A stretch of 64,000 bases of DNA. It comes from CAYZJB01 sp964602985 (GTDB lineage: Bacteria > CLD3 > SB21). This document shows positions 43,704 through 52,160 of the stretch, piece after piece. The notes below the pieces were generated by a model, which had not been told where the DNA came from, searched no databases, and worked only from the letters and a program-made list of their open reading frames with translations. Every line of letters starts with the position of its first letter. Within the stretch, counting starts at the first letter, position 1. The position numbers were made by a program, and so were the translations under genes. Where the stretch lies: the NCBI GenBank assembly GCA_964602985.1, contig CAZRTJ010000016.1, forward strand, positions 28,746 to 92,745. The letters run 5' to 3'.

Positions 43704-44771
43704 ATGATCTTCATTGCGGGCATCAGCCTTGCTGTTTTCATTGAACTGTTGCTACTCACGAAGAAAAACAAGTCCGAGGCGGATCGTTTTCTCGCTATCT
43801 GGATGTCACTGATTAGCCTGCACCTGTTTCTTTTCTACTTCTGGTTCACGCAGGAAGTGTTTCAATATCCTTTTCTCCTGGGGGTGGACATCGGACTGCC
43901 GCTTCTTCAATGTGTGATGTTGTATCTCTATGTCGGGTCCCTGACCGATCAACTGCCGTCTCGACGAATTCTCCTCGGCCTGCATTTCCTGCCGGCCTCA
44001 CTGGTCTACCTGTACCTCATCCCCTTCTTCGCGTTATCCGCAGAAGAGAAAACATACGTTTATCAGAATCACGGCGTCGGTTACGAGGGTTTCAGCCTGG
44101 TTATCCGCACGGCCACCGCGCTGTCCGGCATTGTCTACATCGGCTGGTCCCTCCTTCTTCTCCGACGCCACACGCGCAGGATCCGGGAGGAATTTTCCTA
44201 TCAGAGCAAAATCGACTTGCTCTGGCTGCGCATTCTCATCTGGGGCATGGGCGTGATCTGGATATTGATCTATGTTTCCAATGATACCGTCCTCTTCGGA
44301 GCGGTGGTGGTTTTGGTCTTTCTGATCGGTTTCTTTGGAATCAAGCAGGTGCGCATTTTTGGAACCCACGCTCCCCCGCCCATCGAAAAGGAAAAATACT
44401 CCAAGTCCGGTCTGACGGAAGAGAAAGCAGACAAACTCTACGAGTCATTGATCCAGCTCATGACTCAGGAGGGTTTGTTCCGCAAGAACGACCTTTCCGT
44501 CAACGATCTGGCAGATCGATTGGATGTGCACCCCAATTATCTCTCGCAAATCATCAATGCGAGGGAGGGTGTGAATTTCTACGATTTCGTCAACCGCTAT
44601 CGCGTTGAGGAATTCAAGAGGACTGCCTCCGACCCCAAGAATCGTCACCTTACCCTGCTGGCGCTGGCCTTTGACTGCGGTTTCAACAGCAAGTCTTCTT
44701 TCAATCGCTATTTCAAGAAAACCACCGGCCAAACTCCCTCGCAATTCTACTCCGCCCCGCAAAAACAATAG
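43704..44771 (+). CDS. Membrane-anchored AraC-family transcriptional regulator
   Basis: 355 residues. The N-terminal ~215 hold seven or so hydrophobic segments (IFIAGISLAVFIELLLL, LLQCVMLYLYVGSL, AVVVLVFLIGFFGI). The C-terminal ~100 are an AraC-type double helix-turn-helix (SVNDLADRLDVHPNYLSQII; LALAFDCGFNSKSSFNRYFK). This architecture is common in Bacteroidota and relatives and implies sensing in the membrane. It lies upstream of a hydrolase/barrel pair that it may regulate. Confidence 0.9.
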   Translation: MIFIAGISLAVFIELLLLTKKNKSEADRFLAIWMSLISLHLFLFYFWFTQEVFQYPFLLGVDIGLPLLQCVMLYLYVGSLTDQLPSRRILLGLHFLPASLVYLYLIPFFALSAEEKTYVYQNHGVGYEGFSLVIRTATALSGIVYIGWSLLLLRRHTRRIREEFSYQSKIDLLWLRILIWGMGVIWILIYVSNDTVLFGAVVVLVFLIGFFGIKQVRIFGTHAPPPIEKEKYSKSGLTEEKADKLYESLIQLMTQEGLFRKNDLSVNDLADRLDVHPNYLSQIINAREGVNFYDFVNRYRVEEFKRTASDPKNRHLTLLALAFDCGFNSKSSFNRYFKKTTGQTPSQFYSAPQKQ

Positions 44772-44863
44772 CTTCAGACCCGTAGTTCGTGCCAGCTTGC
44801 AAGGCGGCCCATGCACCTTCGTGCCAACCTTCACGCTGGAGCGATCTCGGCGCGCCCTTGGCC

Positions 44864-44900
44864 GATATTGCCTGTGTTGAGCAGAACACAGGTGAATATC
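44864..44900 (+). promoter_or_regulatory. Long stem-loop in the leader of the alpha/beta hydrolase gene
   Basis: CCTGTGTT (44871-44878) pairs with AACACAGG (44885-44892) around GAGCAG, extended by GATATT (44864-44869) with AATATC (44895-44900) after a 1/2-nt internal bulge. It ends 3 nt before AAAGGAG, the ribosome site, so it could control translation or be a binding site for the upstream AraC regulator. A T-run is absent, arguing against a terminator. Confidence 0.5.
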
Positions 44901-44917
44901 ATGAAAGGAGACAGACT

Positions 44918-45907
44918 ATGAAAACGAACCGAACGCGGAGGATCGCTCAAATCCTCATTTCCCTGGTCACCTTGCTGGCATCGTGTGACACGCACGAAAT
45001 GGGTGAGCCGGGATTGCTCGTGCCGCTAACCGTGGACGAGGACCCTTCTCTGCCGTCGATCTCGGTGAACGGCACCCAGCTGCATGCCGAAGCCATGGGG
45101 ACGCCCGGCGACCCGATGATCGTGGTTATTCATGGCGGACCCGGCGGGGATTACCGCGGCTTGCTCAATTGCGCCGATCTGGTCGCCGATGGATTCTTTG
45201 TCGTATTCTACGACCAACGCGGGTCCGGTCTTTCGAAGAGACATGATGCGAGCGTCTACACAGTCCAGATCTTCATAGACGATCTCGACGCCGTGATTCG
45301 TCATTATCGAGTGACTGATGACCAGCCTGTCATCCTCCTGGGCCACTCCTGGGGCGCCATGCTGGCTACGGCCTACGTCGATCAGTATCCGGGCCGAATC
45401 ACGGCGCTCGTACTGGCGGAACCGGGCGGATTAACGTGGAAGGACACAAAGGCGTACATCGAGAGAATGATTGCACTGGAGCCTTTTGATGAAACGAGCA
45501 ATGATTTTGTCTACCTCGACCAGTTGATCACGGGCGACGACCACGAAATACTGGATTACAAAGCCAGCATCCGCAGCGCGTGGGAAATGGACGCAGACAA
45601 CAAGGTCGGATTGGAAGGTCTGACACCCTACTGGAGGAACGGGGCCGTCTGTAACAGCGCGGCCACACGATACGCCGAAAAATACGGGTTCGATTTCCGC
45701 ACCCATCTCCATCAATTCACGACGAGGGTGTTATTCATTTACAGCGAAAGAAACCAGGCCTACGGGCGAGAGCATGCGGAACGCGTTTCCTCGGCATTTC
45801 CCAATGTGGAGCTCTATGAAATCATGGGCACCGGACACGAAATGATCCATTGGAAATGGACGACGCTCTACCCCGTTGTCCGCGGCTATCTCAACAACTA
45901 CAAATAA
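44918..45907 (+). CDS. Alpha/beta-hydrolase lipoprotein (proline iminopeptidase-like)
   Basis: 329 residues with lipobox LLASC (Cys23). The mature enzyme has the oxyanion motif VIHGGPGGDYRG, FYDQRGSGLSKR, the nucleophile elbow LLGHSWGAML and the late histidine in MGTGHEMIHWK. These match the S33/proline iminopeptidase branch of alpha/beta hydrolases; actual substrate unknown. AAAGGAG fixes the start. A barrel-type gene follows after 14 nt. Confidence 0.85.
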   Translation: MKTNRTRRIAQILISLVTLLASCDTHEMGEPGLLVPLTVDEDPSLPSISVNGTQLHAEAMGTPGDPMIVVIHGGPGGDYRGLLNCADLVADGFFVVFYDQRGSGLSKRHDASVYTVQIFIDDLDAVIRHYRVTDDQPVILLGHSWGAMLATAYVDQYPGRITALVLAEPGGLTWKDTKAYIERMIALEPFDETSNDFVYLDQLITGDDHEILDYKASIRSAWEMDADNKVGLEGLTPYWRNGAVCNSAATRYAEKYGFDFRTHLHQFTTRVLFIYSERNQAYGREHAERVSSAFPNVELYEIMGTGHEMIHWKWTTLYPVVRGYLNNYK

Positions 45908-45921
45908 TCGGGAGAATCATC

Positions 45922-46584
45922 ATGCGTACCAAGATTATCGTCCTCTTGATCGCCGGCATCCTCGCCGAGCGCGGAATGGCGCAGAATCCAAACTGGAACT
46001 CCATCCGGGATGACCAGAAGAACCTCTTGTATGCCAACATGGGCTGGGATTTTGCCGTGACGACACAGGTCGGATACGGCCGGGTCTTCCGGACGATTCG
46101 ACCTATGCTGCTGCAAATGGATTACAGCCTGCCCATGGGGCATCGGCTGACCGATGATTTGAAACTCCGAGTGGGGATGCAGGTGCTCCTGCTCGAAAAA
46201 AATGGCTTTGCGCTCACCGGCAAAGCGCTCGGAGTAATTCGACGACATGAAACGGCATTGCTCCGGATGATCAATTTCGGCGGTGACTTTTCCGTAACAG
46301 CCGGCTATTTCGGACAGACCTTTCATGCGGCTCTCGAGTGGAGCGCGGATGGAGCGGTGATCACCCATGCGCGACACAAGCGCCCGCTGACCGATGTCTT
46401 CCCGGGTATCCACGATGGCTGGTATCTGAATAATGGGGTTCATTATTTTCTGGGCTTGCAAGGAAGCAAGACGATTGGCCGGAGTTACGAGGTCCACACG
46501 CGATTGGGAACAGTCAATGCACGTGGAAACGAGCAAGACCTCCTGCCGGTCTATTTGCAAGTCGGTCTGTCGCGGAGGTTTTGA
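45922..46584 (+). CDS. Outer-membrane beta-barrel-like protein
   Basis: 220 residues with signal peptide (MRTKIIVLLIAGILAERGMAQ) and alternating strands (FAVTTQVGYGRVFRTIRPML; LKLRVGMQVLLLEKN), ending YLQVGLSRRF with a terminal Phe as in barrel proteins. Eight to ten strands would fit. GGAG at 7 nt supports the start. It is cotranscribed with the hydrolase lipoprotein, suggesting both act at the outer membrane. Confidence 0.75.
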   Translation: MRTKIIVLLIAGILAERGMAQNPNWNSIRDDQKNLLYANMGWDFAVTTQVGYGRVFRTIRPMLLQMDYSLPMGHRLTDDLKLRVGMQVLLLEKNGFALTGKALGVIRRHETALLRMINFGGDFSVTAGYFGQTFHAALEWSADGAVITHARHKRPLTDVFPGIHDGWYLNNGVHYFLGLQGSKTIGRSYEVHTRLGTVNARGNEQDLLPVYLQVGLSRRF

Positions 46585-46588
46585 GGCT

Positions 46589-46675
46589 GTGCGCTTCGAG
46601 AAGCTGTTTCTGCTGACGATTGCGGTCAGTACGGCATTGCTGTTGGCGGCGCTGATTCACTGGTTCATCCGGTGA
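46589..46675 (+). CDS. Possible 28-residue single-pass membrane peptide
   Basis: A GTG start at 46589, with GGAGG about 10 nt upstream inside the end of the barrel gene, opens a short frame encoding RFEKLFLLTIAVSTALLLAA and a short basic end. It is one clear transmembrane helix with charged flanks. It directly follows the barrel gene by 4 nt. Reality is uncertain without expression or conservation data. Confidence 0.4.
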   Translation: MRFEKLFLLTIAVSTALLLAALIHWFIR

Positions 46676-46691
46676 ATCGCGCCGTTGGCGG

Positions 46692-47489
46692 TTAGTTCGC
46701 TTTGAGCAGGATCACCATCCCGCCGGTAAAACTGATCTGCAAACCGACGAAGCCGGCTAACGCGATCCGATCATACCGGCGCGTTCGGTCGTGATACGCC
46801 TCCTCCGCGGCAAAGTCATTCCGGCGATGCGCGAGTTTTGCCTTCTCAAAGGCATTGTCCGCCTTGACCTTGCCGTAGGCCGCAAGCCCTCCGGAAACGA
46901 GTGCACCGGCCGCCGCATACATCAGCCACCACTTGCGTTTGCCAAGGCCCTTCTCACGCCAACCTGCGGAGAGAAGTTCGTTGTCCGGATTTGCTGTGCC
47001 CGACGGACGCAACGTCACCCACAGACTGCGATCTCCGGCCAGGGTGTCCCCCACTGTTACGCGAGACTCCTGAAATCCGGCTTTCCGGATGAGCAATTCC
47101 GCCCCGCGATAGTCGTCCCAGGATACCCACGTGGGCGTGTCACCGAGGGGGAGGCCGCCAACGGAAACAGATGCTCCGTGCGGATAAGAATGGATCCGAC
47201 CCAGGGTGCGAAACTGAATCTCGACCACCTTTTCTTCCTCCGAGCCCACTACCACGTCGACCTGAAAATCCATCTCGCCTACGCGAATGCGCTCAGGTCG
47301 GTACGCACTCACGCGATGCTTCCCGGGTCGAACGACCACGCTCATCGGAAGTTGCACATCCTGATGCAGGGAATCATCCACGCGGATCGAGTGCACCAGG
47401 TGTGCCGACCGTATGACGATCCTGCCGGGAAGATCCTGAGCCCGCGCAGCCGCAGTCCCGACGCATAGGAGAATTATAAACGATCTCAT
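46692..47489 (-). CDS. PEGA-domain membrane protein
   Basis: About 265 residues: signal peptide (MRSFIILLCVGTAAARAQ), an Ig-like beta region, then a PEGA-type segment (SYPHGASVSVGGLPLGDTPT), a transmembrane helix (WWLMYAAAGALVSGGLAAYG), a short TPR-like helix pair and a second hydrophobic segment at the end. PEGA domains are cell-surface beta sandwiches. No close named family. The ATG at 47489 follows the signal-peptide logic; it has no strong ribosome site. It lies in the same direction as the propeller gene at 47661 but 171 nt away. Confidence 0.75.
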   Translation of the reverse strand: MRSFIILLCVGTAAARAQDLPGRIVIRSAHLVHSIRVDDSLHQDVQLPMSVVVRPGKHRVSAYRPERIRVGEMDFQVDVVVGSEEEKVVEIQFRTLGRIHSYPHGASVSVGGLPLGDTPTWVSWDDYRGAELLIRKAGFQESRVTVGDTLAGDRSLWVTLRPSGTANPDNELLSAGWREKGLGKRKWWLMYAAAGALVSGGLAAYGKVKADNAFEKAKLAHRRNDFAAEEAYHDRTRRYDRIALAGFVGLQISFTGGMVILLKAN

Positions 47490-47660
47490 AGAAGGATTCA
47501 CATTTCCACTGTGTTCTTTGACGCCCCTATTCGTGCCCCAAAAAACATTACGCGCCGCGGAATACGTGAGAGATTTATAATTCACCACGCATGAAGCAAA
47601 GCTTGAGCGACGCATATGTTCAATAAATAGCGATGGGAGTATCATGGGACGATTAATGAG

Positions 47661-48791
47661 TTACGGATGAAACGCATATACCTCATTATTTTCCGACGCT
47701 ATGATCAGCGTTGTGCCATACAAGGCCGGATTTGTCCGGATCCGTCCTTCGGTCTTGTACTTCCACACCGACTCGCCGGTTCTGGCATCGAACGCGTAGA
47801 AATAAGAGTCCTGAGATCCCACCAGGACATGTTCGCGTGTGACAATCGGTGTCGTGCTGATGGCTCCTGCCGTACGGTATCTCCACCGGGTTCTTCCGGT
47901 TTCCTTTTCAATCGCGTACAAGACTCCATTCGTGGAACCGACGTAGATCAGACCGGTGCCAAGCGCAATTCCCCCGAACAGGTTGCCGGCCGGATTTTCA
48001 ATTTTCGCCTGCCAGATGATTTTTCCTGTCTCGCGGGCGAAGGCCATCAGATCACCTTTTGTGTTACCGGCAAAGACGTACTTCCCGTCGCTGACCGGCG
48101 TGGATACGATGGCGGCTCCGGTTTCCGCAATCCAACTGACCTTGCCGTTGAACCGGTTCAGACAGTAGACCTTGCCGGAATCGCAGGCAAAATACACGTC
48201 ATTGACCATGATCCCTGCGGAGGCACGAATCGGTTTGGCCGCACGATATTTCCACGTCACCGTCCCATCTCCGGCATTCATGCAATAAAACGTCCCGTCC
48301 AATCCGCCTACATATACCAGGTCGTCGAGAACCACCGGATTGGTTTCGATCATGCCCAATTCACTGGCGTGTTTGTGCGTTCCGCTAAGCAGATCGTATT
48401 GCACGTAGGTTCGCTTGCCGGCGGCAAATCCGTAAAAAGCCGACGTCCCGTGCACGGTAGGCCCGCCCAGCGCGGCATGCACGTATCGAATGCGACCGAC
48501 CAATTTACCATCGCTCGCCGTCAGGGAGCAAACCCGTCCGTCCTTCGTCGAGAAATAGACGAGGCCATCCTGAACCACGATCGACGACGCCACGGCCGAT
48601 GTGGCGGAGTACGTCCACGCCAGCTTCAGCGGAAATGTCAGTGAGACTGCCCGGTTGCTCGCGCGATCCCACCCACCTCCGATGGCGTTCCATCCCTCTG
48701 TCTCGGTGGAAGTTCGTTTTGTGGAGATTTGGATCCCGCCGGATGTACCGCAGGACATGAGCGCGATGCATAGAAACAGGATGGGCTTCAC
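47661..48791 (-). CDS. PQQ-like beta-propeller lipoprotein (BamB-like)
   Basis: 376 residues from a GTG, with lipobox IALMSC (Cys14). The mature chain is built of repeated PQQ-type blades such as GLVYFSTKDGRVCSLTASDG, DLVYVGGLDGTFYCMNAGDG and GLIYVGSTNGVLYAIEKETG, about seven or eight. BamB, a barrel-assembly lipoprotein, has this shape, but other propeller lipoproteins do too. A promoter ending 6 nt before the GTG predicts a leaderless mRNA. Confidence 0.85.
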   Translation of the reverse strand: MKPILFLCIALMSCGTSGGIQISTKRTSTETEGWNAIGGGWDRASNRAVSLTFPLKLAWTYSATSAVASSIVVQDGLVYFSTKDGRVCSLTASDGKLVGRIRYVHAALGGPTVHGTSAFYGFAAGKRTYVQYDLLSGTHKHASELGMIETNPVVLDDLVYVGGLDGTFYCMNAGDGTVTWKYRAAKPIRASAGIMVNDVYFACDSGKVYCLNRFNGKVSWIAETGAAIVSTPVSDGKYVFAGNTKGDLMAFARETGKIIWQAKIENPAGNLFGGIALGTGLIYVGSTNGVLYAIEKETGRTRWRYRTAGAISTTPIVTREHVLVGSQDSYFYAFDARTGESVWKYKTEGRIRTNPALYGTTLIIASENNEVYAFHP

Positions 48792-48797
48792 GACACC

Positions 48798-48826
48798 ATA
48801 CTACTGGATTTGCGTCTTACATTCAA
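48798..48826 (-). promoter_or_regulatory. Predicted leaderless promoter of the PQQ-propeller gene
   Basis: Minus-strand TTGAAT (48821-48826), 17-nt spacer, TAGTAT (48798-48803), then 6 nt to the GTG at 48791. Confidence 0.6.
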
Positions 48827-48832
48827 TGCCAC

Positions 48833-50374
48833 CTAAGGGGCAGTTACCTGGTAGAGGATCGCGCGTCCCCATTGTGGATCTATTTCTTCGTGAACAACCC
48901 GAAGACCCGGGCGGTCCCGCGCATCGAGGAGTTCCACGACGGCTGGATTTTTCGTTCGAGTGTAAAAATCGTCAACGACAAGGTAGGAAACACCCCGTCG
49001 CTGGAGCGTTGCGACAAGACTGTCCGTGCCCGGGGGATTGTTGTAGCGGAAATACCGTCCCTTCACAGCAAACGTAACATACGGTTTGCGATCGGCAATC
49101 AATTTCCCCTCAAGTCCGGGAAGCGATTCTGCCATCCACACGGCCAGCTTTTCGTGATTGCCAATCACCGCATTGGTCGGAGCATGATTCGCAATCGGCA
49201 CATACGATAGAACAAGCACCCCAACGAGACTCAGCCGGCGAATCCATGCGCTCCGATTCGACACCGACTCCCAGGAGAACAGCCACCCCACAGCAATCAA
49301 CAGCAGGATCGAATAATGGAGCAAGAACAGCCTATCTCTGATGGCATACCAGAAGAGCACACTCACGGCGGGCAGGAAGAACAGCAAGAGCCATCGCGGA
49401 CGTCCTTGCCCCGCAACCAGCAGTCCGATCGTAACCAACAGAGGCGCCACGCTTATTGTGAGCAGCGATCGAATATACTCCTGCAACTGCTGTGGAAATC
49501 GTTGGATGTCACGGTCCCACTGCTCATCGGTATAGGGTCCTCGGACGACATACGCGTTGTAATTGCGCTCGACAGATGGATCGGTCGCGGCTTGTCCCGG
49601 AGAAGCCGATACCAGTGGCTCAATGGCGCCGCGAAACACGAATCGGTTGTACGTCGTGAACTGCCACTTTCCCGTTGTTTCGTGGATGAACCACACTTGC
49701 GGGGCGATGGTCACAAAAAATGCCAAGAGCATCCAGACGGCGAGCAACTTCTTTCGACCAAACCAAATGACCGCCGCCACAGACGGAAGGATGTACAATC
49801 CCGCCTCGGGTTTTGTCAGATAGGCCAGCCCAATCGCAACGCCCGTGGCGATGGCATCCAGGACACGCGTCCTACCGTCGCGTGAGTCTCGGTACAAGCG
49901 CGACACAAAGAAAAGTGCCGTCACCAGAAAACTGACGGCCAGTATTTCCGGGAGCATGCGCACCGACAGTCGAATCAGAAAACCGTTGAGCGCGAACATG
50001 AAGACGCCCGCCACCGCGGCACGGCGTCCGAAGAAGTTCCGCATCAGACCGAACACAGGGAAGACCGACAGAGCAAACGCGCCGGTCAATGCCACATGCA
50101 TACACAAATGCAGATCGTCGATTACCAGACTCAGAACTCCCACAAACAGCGATAACATCGGCCAAGTAAACGTGTTTGGTACGTCGCTGTACGTGAAGCC
50201 GTGACCGTGGAAAAAGTGATAGCCGCTGAGCGCATAAAAAGCCCCATCTGTCCCGATCCCGCGATCCCACCCGACGGTCAGGATCAACACGACCGACAAA
50301 GCGGCCGAAAGCGCAAAGGCGGTCCAAACGATCCTGCGATCCGACCACGCGAAGATGTCCCACGGAAATGTCAT
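48833..50374 (-). CDS. Glycosyltransferase family 39-like polytopic membrane protein
   Basis: About 513 residues with 10-12 hydrophobic segments; GWDRGIGTDGAFYALSGYHF near residue 40 carries the Asp of the first periplasmic loop typical of lipid-linked GT-C transferases (ArnT/PMT-like), and LTKPEAGLYILPS lies in a later loop. A soluble ~100-residue periplasmic tail ends the protein. It probably transfers a sugar from a polyprenyl carrier. The ATG at 50374 is chosen over one 24 nt upstream because the promoter ends 6 nt before it. Confidence 0.82.
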   Translation of the reverse strand: MTFPWDIFAWSDRRIVWTAFALSAALSVVLILTVGWDRGIGTDGAFYALSGYHFFHGHGFTYSDVPNTFTWPMLSLFVGVLSLVIDDLHLCMHVALTGAFALSVFPVFGLMRNFFGRRAAVAGVFMFALNGFLIRLSVRMLPEILAVSFLVTALFFVSRLYRDSRDGRTRVLDAIATGVAIGLAYLTKPEAGLYILPSVAAVIWFGRKKLLAVWMLLAFFVTIAPQVWFIHETTGKWQFTTYNRFVFRGAIEPLVSASPGQAATDPSVERNYNAYVVRGPYTDEQWDRDIQRFPQQLQEYIRSLLTISVAPLLVTIGLLVAGQGRPRWLLLFFLPAVSVLFWYAIRDRLFLLHYSILLLIAVGWLFSWESVSNRSAWIRRLSLVGVLVLSYVPIANHAPTNAVIGNHEKLAVWMAESLPGLEGKLIADRKPYVTFAVKGRYFRYNNPPGTDSLVATLQRRGVSYLVVDDFYTRTKNPAVVELLDARDRPGLRVVHEEIDPQWGRAILYQVTAP

Positions 50375-50380
50375 CGGCAC

Positions 50381-50409
50381 AACGTAGGAGGATCGCATCT
50401 CCGAATCAA
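50381..50409 (-). promoter_or_regulatory. Predicted leaderless promoter of the GT39-like gene
   Basis: Minus-strand TTGATT (50404-50409), 17-nt spacer, TACGTT (50381-50386), then 6 nt to the ATG at 50374. The -35 box overlaps the stop of a signal-peptide remnant. Confidence 0.55.
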
Positions 50410-50501
50410 GGGAGTCTCGGCTCGATCAACGCGCTTTGTGTGTCTTGCGCTCTGGCGCACAGGTTTGGAAACGAAATGACCAACAAAAGGAATAGTGTCA
50501 T
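50406..50501 (-). pseudogene. Orphan signal-peptide fragment
   Basis: ATG at 50501 opens a 31-codon frame reading MTLFLLLVISFPNLCARAQD and then 11 residues to a stop. It looks like the signal peptide of a secreted protein whose mature part has been lost at the boundary of the accessory region. It could also be a small secreted peptide. Confidence 0.4.
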
Positions 50502-50594
50502 CAGTGGATCACCACACTGCGGAATCTGACAAGCGACGAGGGCATGGACCATCTGAACTTTGTGGGCGAGTCGCACCAGAACAATCCGACCAGC

Positions 50595-50900
50595 TTATTC
50601 GTCATCATCGTCACTGAGCGCAATTCCAATGGCGCCGCCAACGACCATTCCTGGCAATACACCGGCTGCGATCGTGGAAAGGTCCACCGTAATCCACTTT
50701 TCCTGTTTTGCAATGAGCGCTACGATCCCAAGACCTGTCAAACCGCCGAGCACTAGCCCCGGAATGAAGTACTTCTTCTTCGTCAAATCCTGTGAAGCTC
50801 CTGATTGGGAACGCGCAGAATTACCTGCGGCACATCCCAAGAGAAGATGAGACATCAGAATGACGTAGCCACATACCCTGCGGGAAGACTTACCTGTCAT
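50595..50900 (-). CDS. Small glycine-zipper lipoprotein
   Basis: Up to 101 residues with lipobox LLLGC, then a Lys-rich linker, a glycine-rich hydrophobic helix (FIPGLVLGGLTGLGIVALIA) and a second one (AAGVLPGMVVGGAIGIALS) ending in DDDDE. Glycine-zipper helices tend to pack in the membrane. The start is uncertain (ATGs at 50927, 50912, 50900 and 50855). Shortened relatives lie just upstream, so it is the intact member of a small tandem family. Confidence 0.6.
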   Translation of the reverse strand: MTGKSSRRVCGYVILMSHLLLGCAAGNSARSQSGASQDLTKKKYFIPGLVLGGLTGLGIVALIAKQEKWITVDLSTIAAGVLPGMVVGGAIGIALSDDDDE

Positions 50901-51150
50901 CAGTAATCGCATAACCGACGGCTCCACCGATGATCATTCCCCGATTAGTTTCCGCGGAAGTATCCGTTCACTCATCATCGCTTGCCGCATAGCCAATCCA
51001 TCCGCCCACGAGTGCGCCGGGAACACCGCCAACCAATACAATGTGCGAGACCGGTACCAGGTAACTCTTTTGTTGTTTGGCGATCATCGTGGACATTTCC
51101 ATGATTGGATTGCAGGCTTCGGGTAATGTCCCCGGCATGCAGACCGACAT
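50890..51150 (-). pseudogene. Decayed tandem copies of the glycine-zipper gene
   Basis: Positions 50968-51150 encode a frame containing MIAKQQKSYLVPVSHIVLVG and GALVGGWIGYAASDDE, parallel to LIAKQEKWITVDLS and GMVVGGAIGIALSDDDDE of the gene at 50595. After its stop the same frame continues (50967-50890) with GMIIGGAVGYAITDDR and another stop: a third C-terminal fragment. Neither has a lipobox. These are probable relics of duplication. Confidence 0.6.
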
Positions 51151-51190
51151 CCGACAATACCCAGCACACGAGCTAACCGCAAGTCATTCA
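51125..51190 (-). pseudogene. Truncated 5' end of a second barrel gene copy
   Basis: Right after the lipoprotein gene at 51196, the sequence resembles the start of the intact barrel gene at 52151: MNDLRLARVLGIVGCRS against MIVLRIALVLIFVGCRS, and the DNA TGTCGGATGTCGGTCTG is shared. Similarity stops near 51140, where glycine-zipper-related sequence begins. It is the broken end of a duplicated unit. Confidence 0.65.
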
Positions 51191-51195
51191 TGACT

Positions 51196-51552
51196 TCAAT
51201 TGAGGTCGGACAGTCCTGCGAGTCCAGATGAGATGAACCACAACAATGCGCCGACAAACAAGATGAATCGGAGTGCAGTACCACGCTGGGACCGAAGATC
51301 GTACTCTACACGCAGAATTGTCCGAATACTGTCTCGGGAGAGTAAATTAGTTTGATCCTCACCGTGATAGACGATTGCGGTATTGCCCCGGGCATTGAAT
51401 GCGATCGAATCTACATACTGAAAACATGAGTCATTTGCCCGAATGAAATAGCCGGGCGTCAACGAATTTCCTGAGAGTTCACGTACGACAAAAAGCCGGC
51501 TATCACTGCACCCAATGGCGACAACCATCAATGTCGTGAAAATATTCCTCAT
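51196..51552 (-). CDS. Small lipoprotein, copy 2 of a duplicated gene
   Basis: 118 residues with lipobox VAIGC, a core nearly identical to the gene at 52161 (SDSRLFVVRELSGNSLTPGY; SCFQYVDSIAFNARGN) and a C-terminal transmembrane helix (LRFILFVGALLWFISSG). The ends differ more than the middle. The ATG overlaps the barrel stop (ATGA). No function recognised. Confidence 0.65.
   Translation of the reverse strand: MRNIFTTLMVVAIGCSDSRLFVVRELSGNSLTPGYFIRANDSCFQYVDSIAFNARGNTAIVYHGEDQTNLLSRDSIRTILRVEYDLRSQRGTALRFILFVGALLWFISSGLAGLSDLN
51262..51530. repeat. Direct repeat, copy A (~269 bp)
   Basis: Nearly identical to 52212-52480 in the same orientation at an offset of 950 bp, with only a scatter of substitutions and no obvious indel. 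It covers most of the small lipoprotein gene and reflects tandem duplication of a lipoprotein-barrel unit. Confidence 0.85.
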
Positions 51553-52151
51553 TTGCGTTCCCACAAACTTGTGCCCAGTGAAACTTCAATGACACGATTG
51601 GATATATCGGCCTTGCGATACTGACGGGTAATGTCCGCCGCATAACGCGCTTCGATGGTGATGGACCGAGTCAGGACATTATCTACTTGCACACCGGCGC
51701 CGATCACGTATCCAAGGATCACTTTGCGCGGAGACTCAAAGCCAGAGGCCTCAAAGACAATTCTTCGCCGTATTTCTAAGTCGACTCTAGGCGAAGCGAA
51801 CAAAAACAATCGAAAGCGCTCAAACTGTAGCATAGGACCGGAACCAATCATGTTGGTAAAGTACATAAAGTGGTTTCCAAAATTCCTGTTTGTCGTAGCG
51901 TCGGTTGCGACCCACAAGTCGAACCCACGTCTGGATACTCCTGATTCCGCTCGGATCACAACGTGCCCGGCACTACGTTCAAATACGATAGACCCTGTGA
52001 GCCCTTTGTACGCAGTGCCGTCAACGAAATACCCCGTCCATTTTTGATTACACCAAGTGTAACCGACGCGCACGCCAGCCACAAGCGACTGACCGGTAAC
52101 AGACCGACATCCGACAAAAATCAGGACAAGAGCTATCCGCAAGACAATCAT
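51549..52151 (-). CDS. Small outer-membrane beta-barrel-like protein
   Basis: 200 residues with a signal peptide that also has a lipobox-like FVGC (Cys15), then strands such as SLVAGVRVGYTWCNQKWTGY, HVVIRAESGVSRRGFDLWVA and LTRSITIEARYAADITRQY, which suit an 8-strand barrel of the OmpA/PorT type. AAGGAAG precedes the ATG. It lies between two copies of the same lipoprotein gene. Confidence 0.65.
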   Translation of the reverse strand: MIVLRIALVLIFVGCRSVTGQSLVAGVRVGYTWCNQKWTGYFVDGTAYKGLTGSIVFERSAGHVVIRAESGVSRRGFDLWVATDATTNRNFGNHFMYFTNMIGSGPMLQFERFRLFLFASPRVDLEIRRRIVFEASGFESPRKVILGYVIGAGVQVDNVLTRSITIEARYAADITRQYRKADISNRVIEVSLGTSLWERK

Positions 52152-52160
52152 GACTTCCTT

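Noticed and set aside
47667..48644. 325-codon open frame opposite the PQQ-propeller gene
   Set aside because: Antisense shadow of a repeat-rich gene; no ribosome site or family features.
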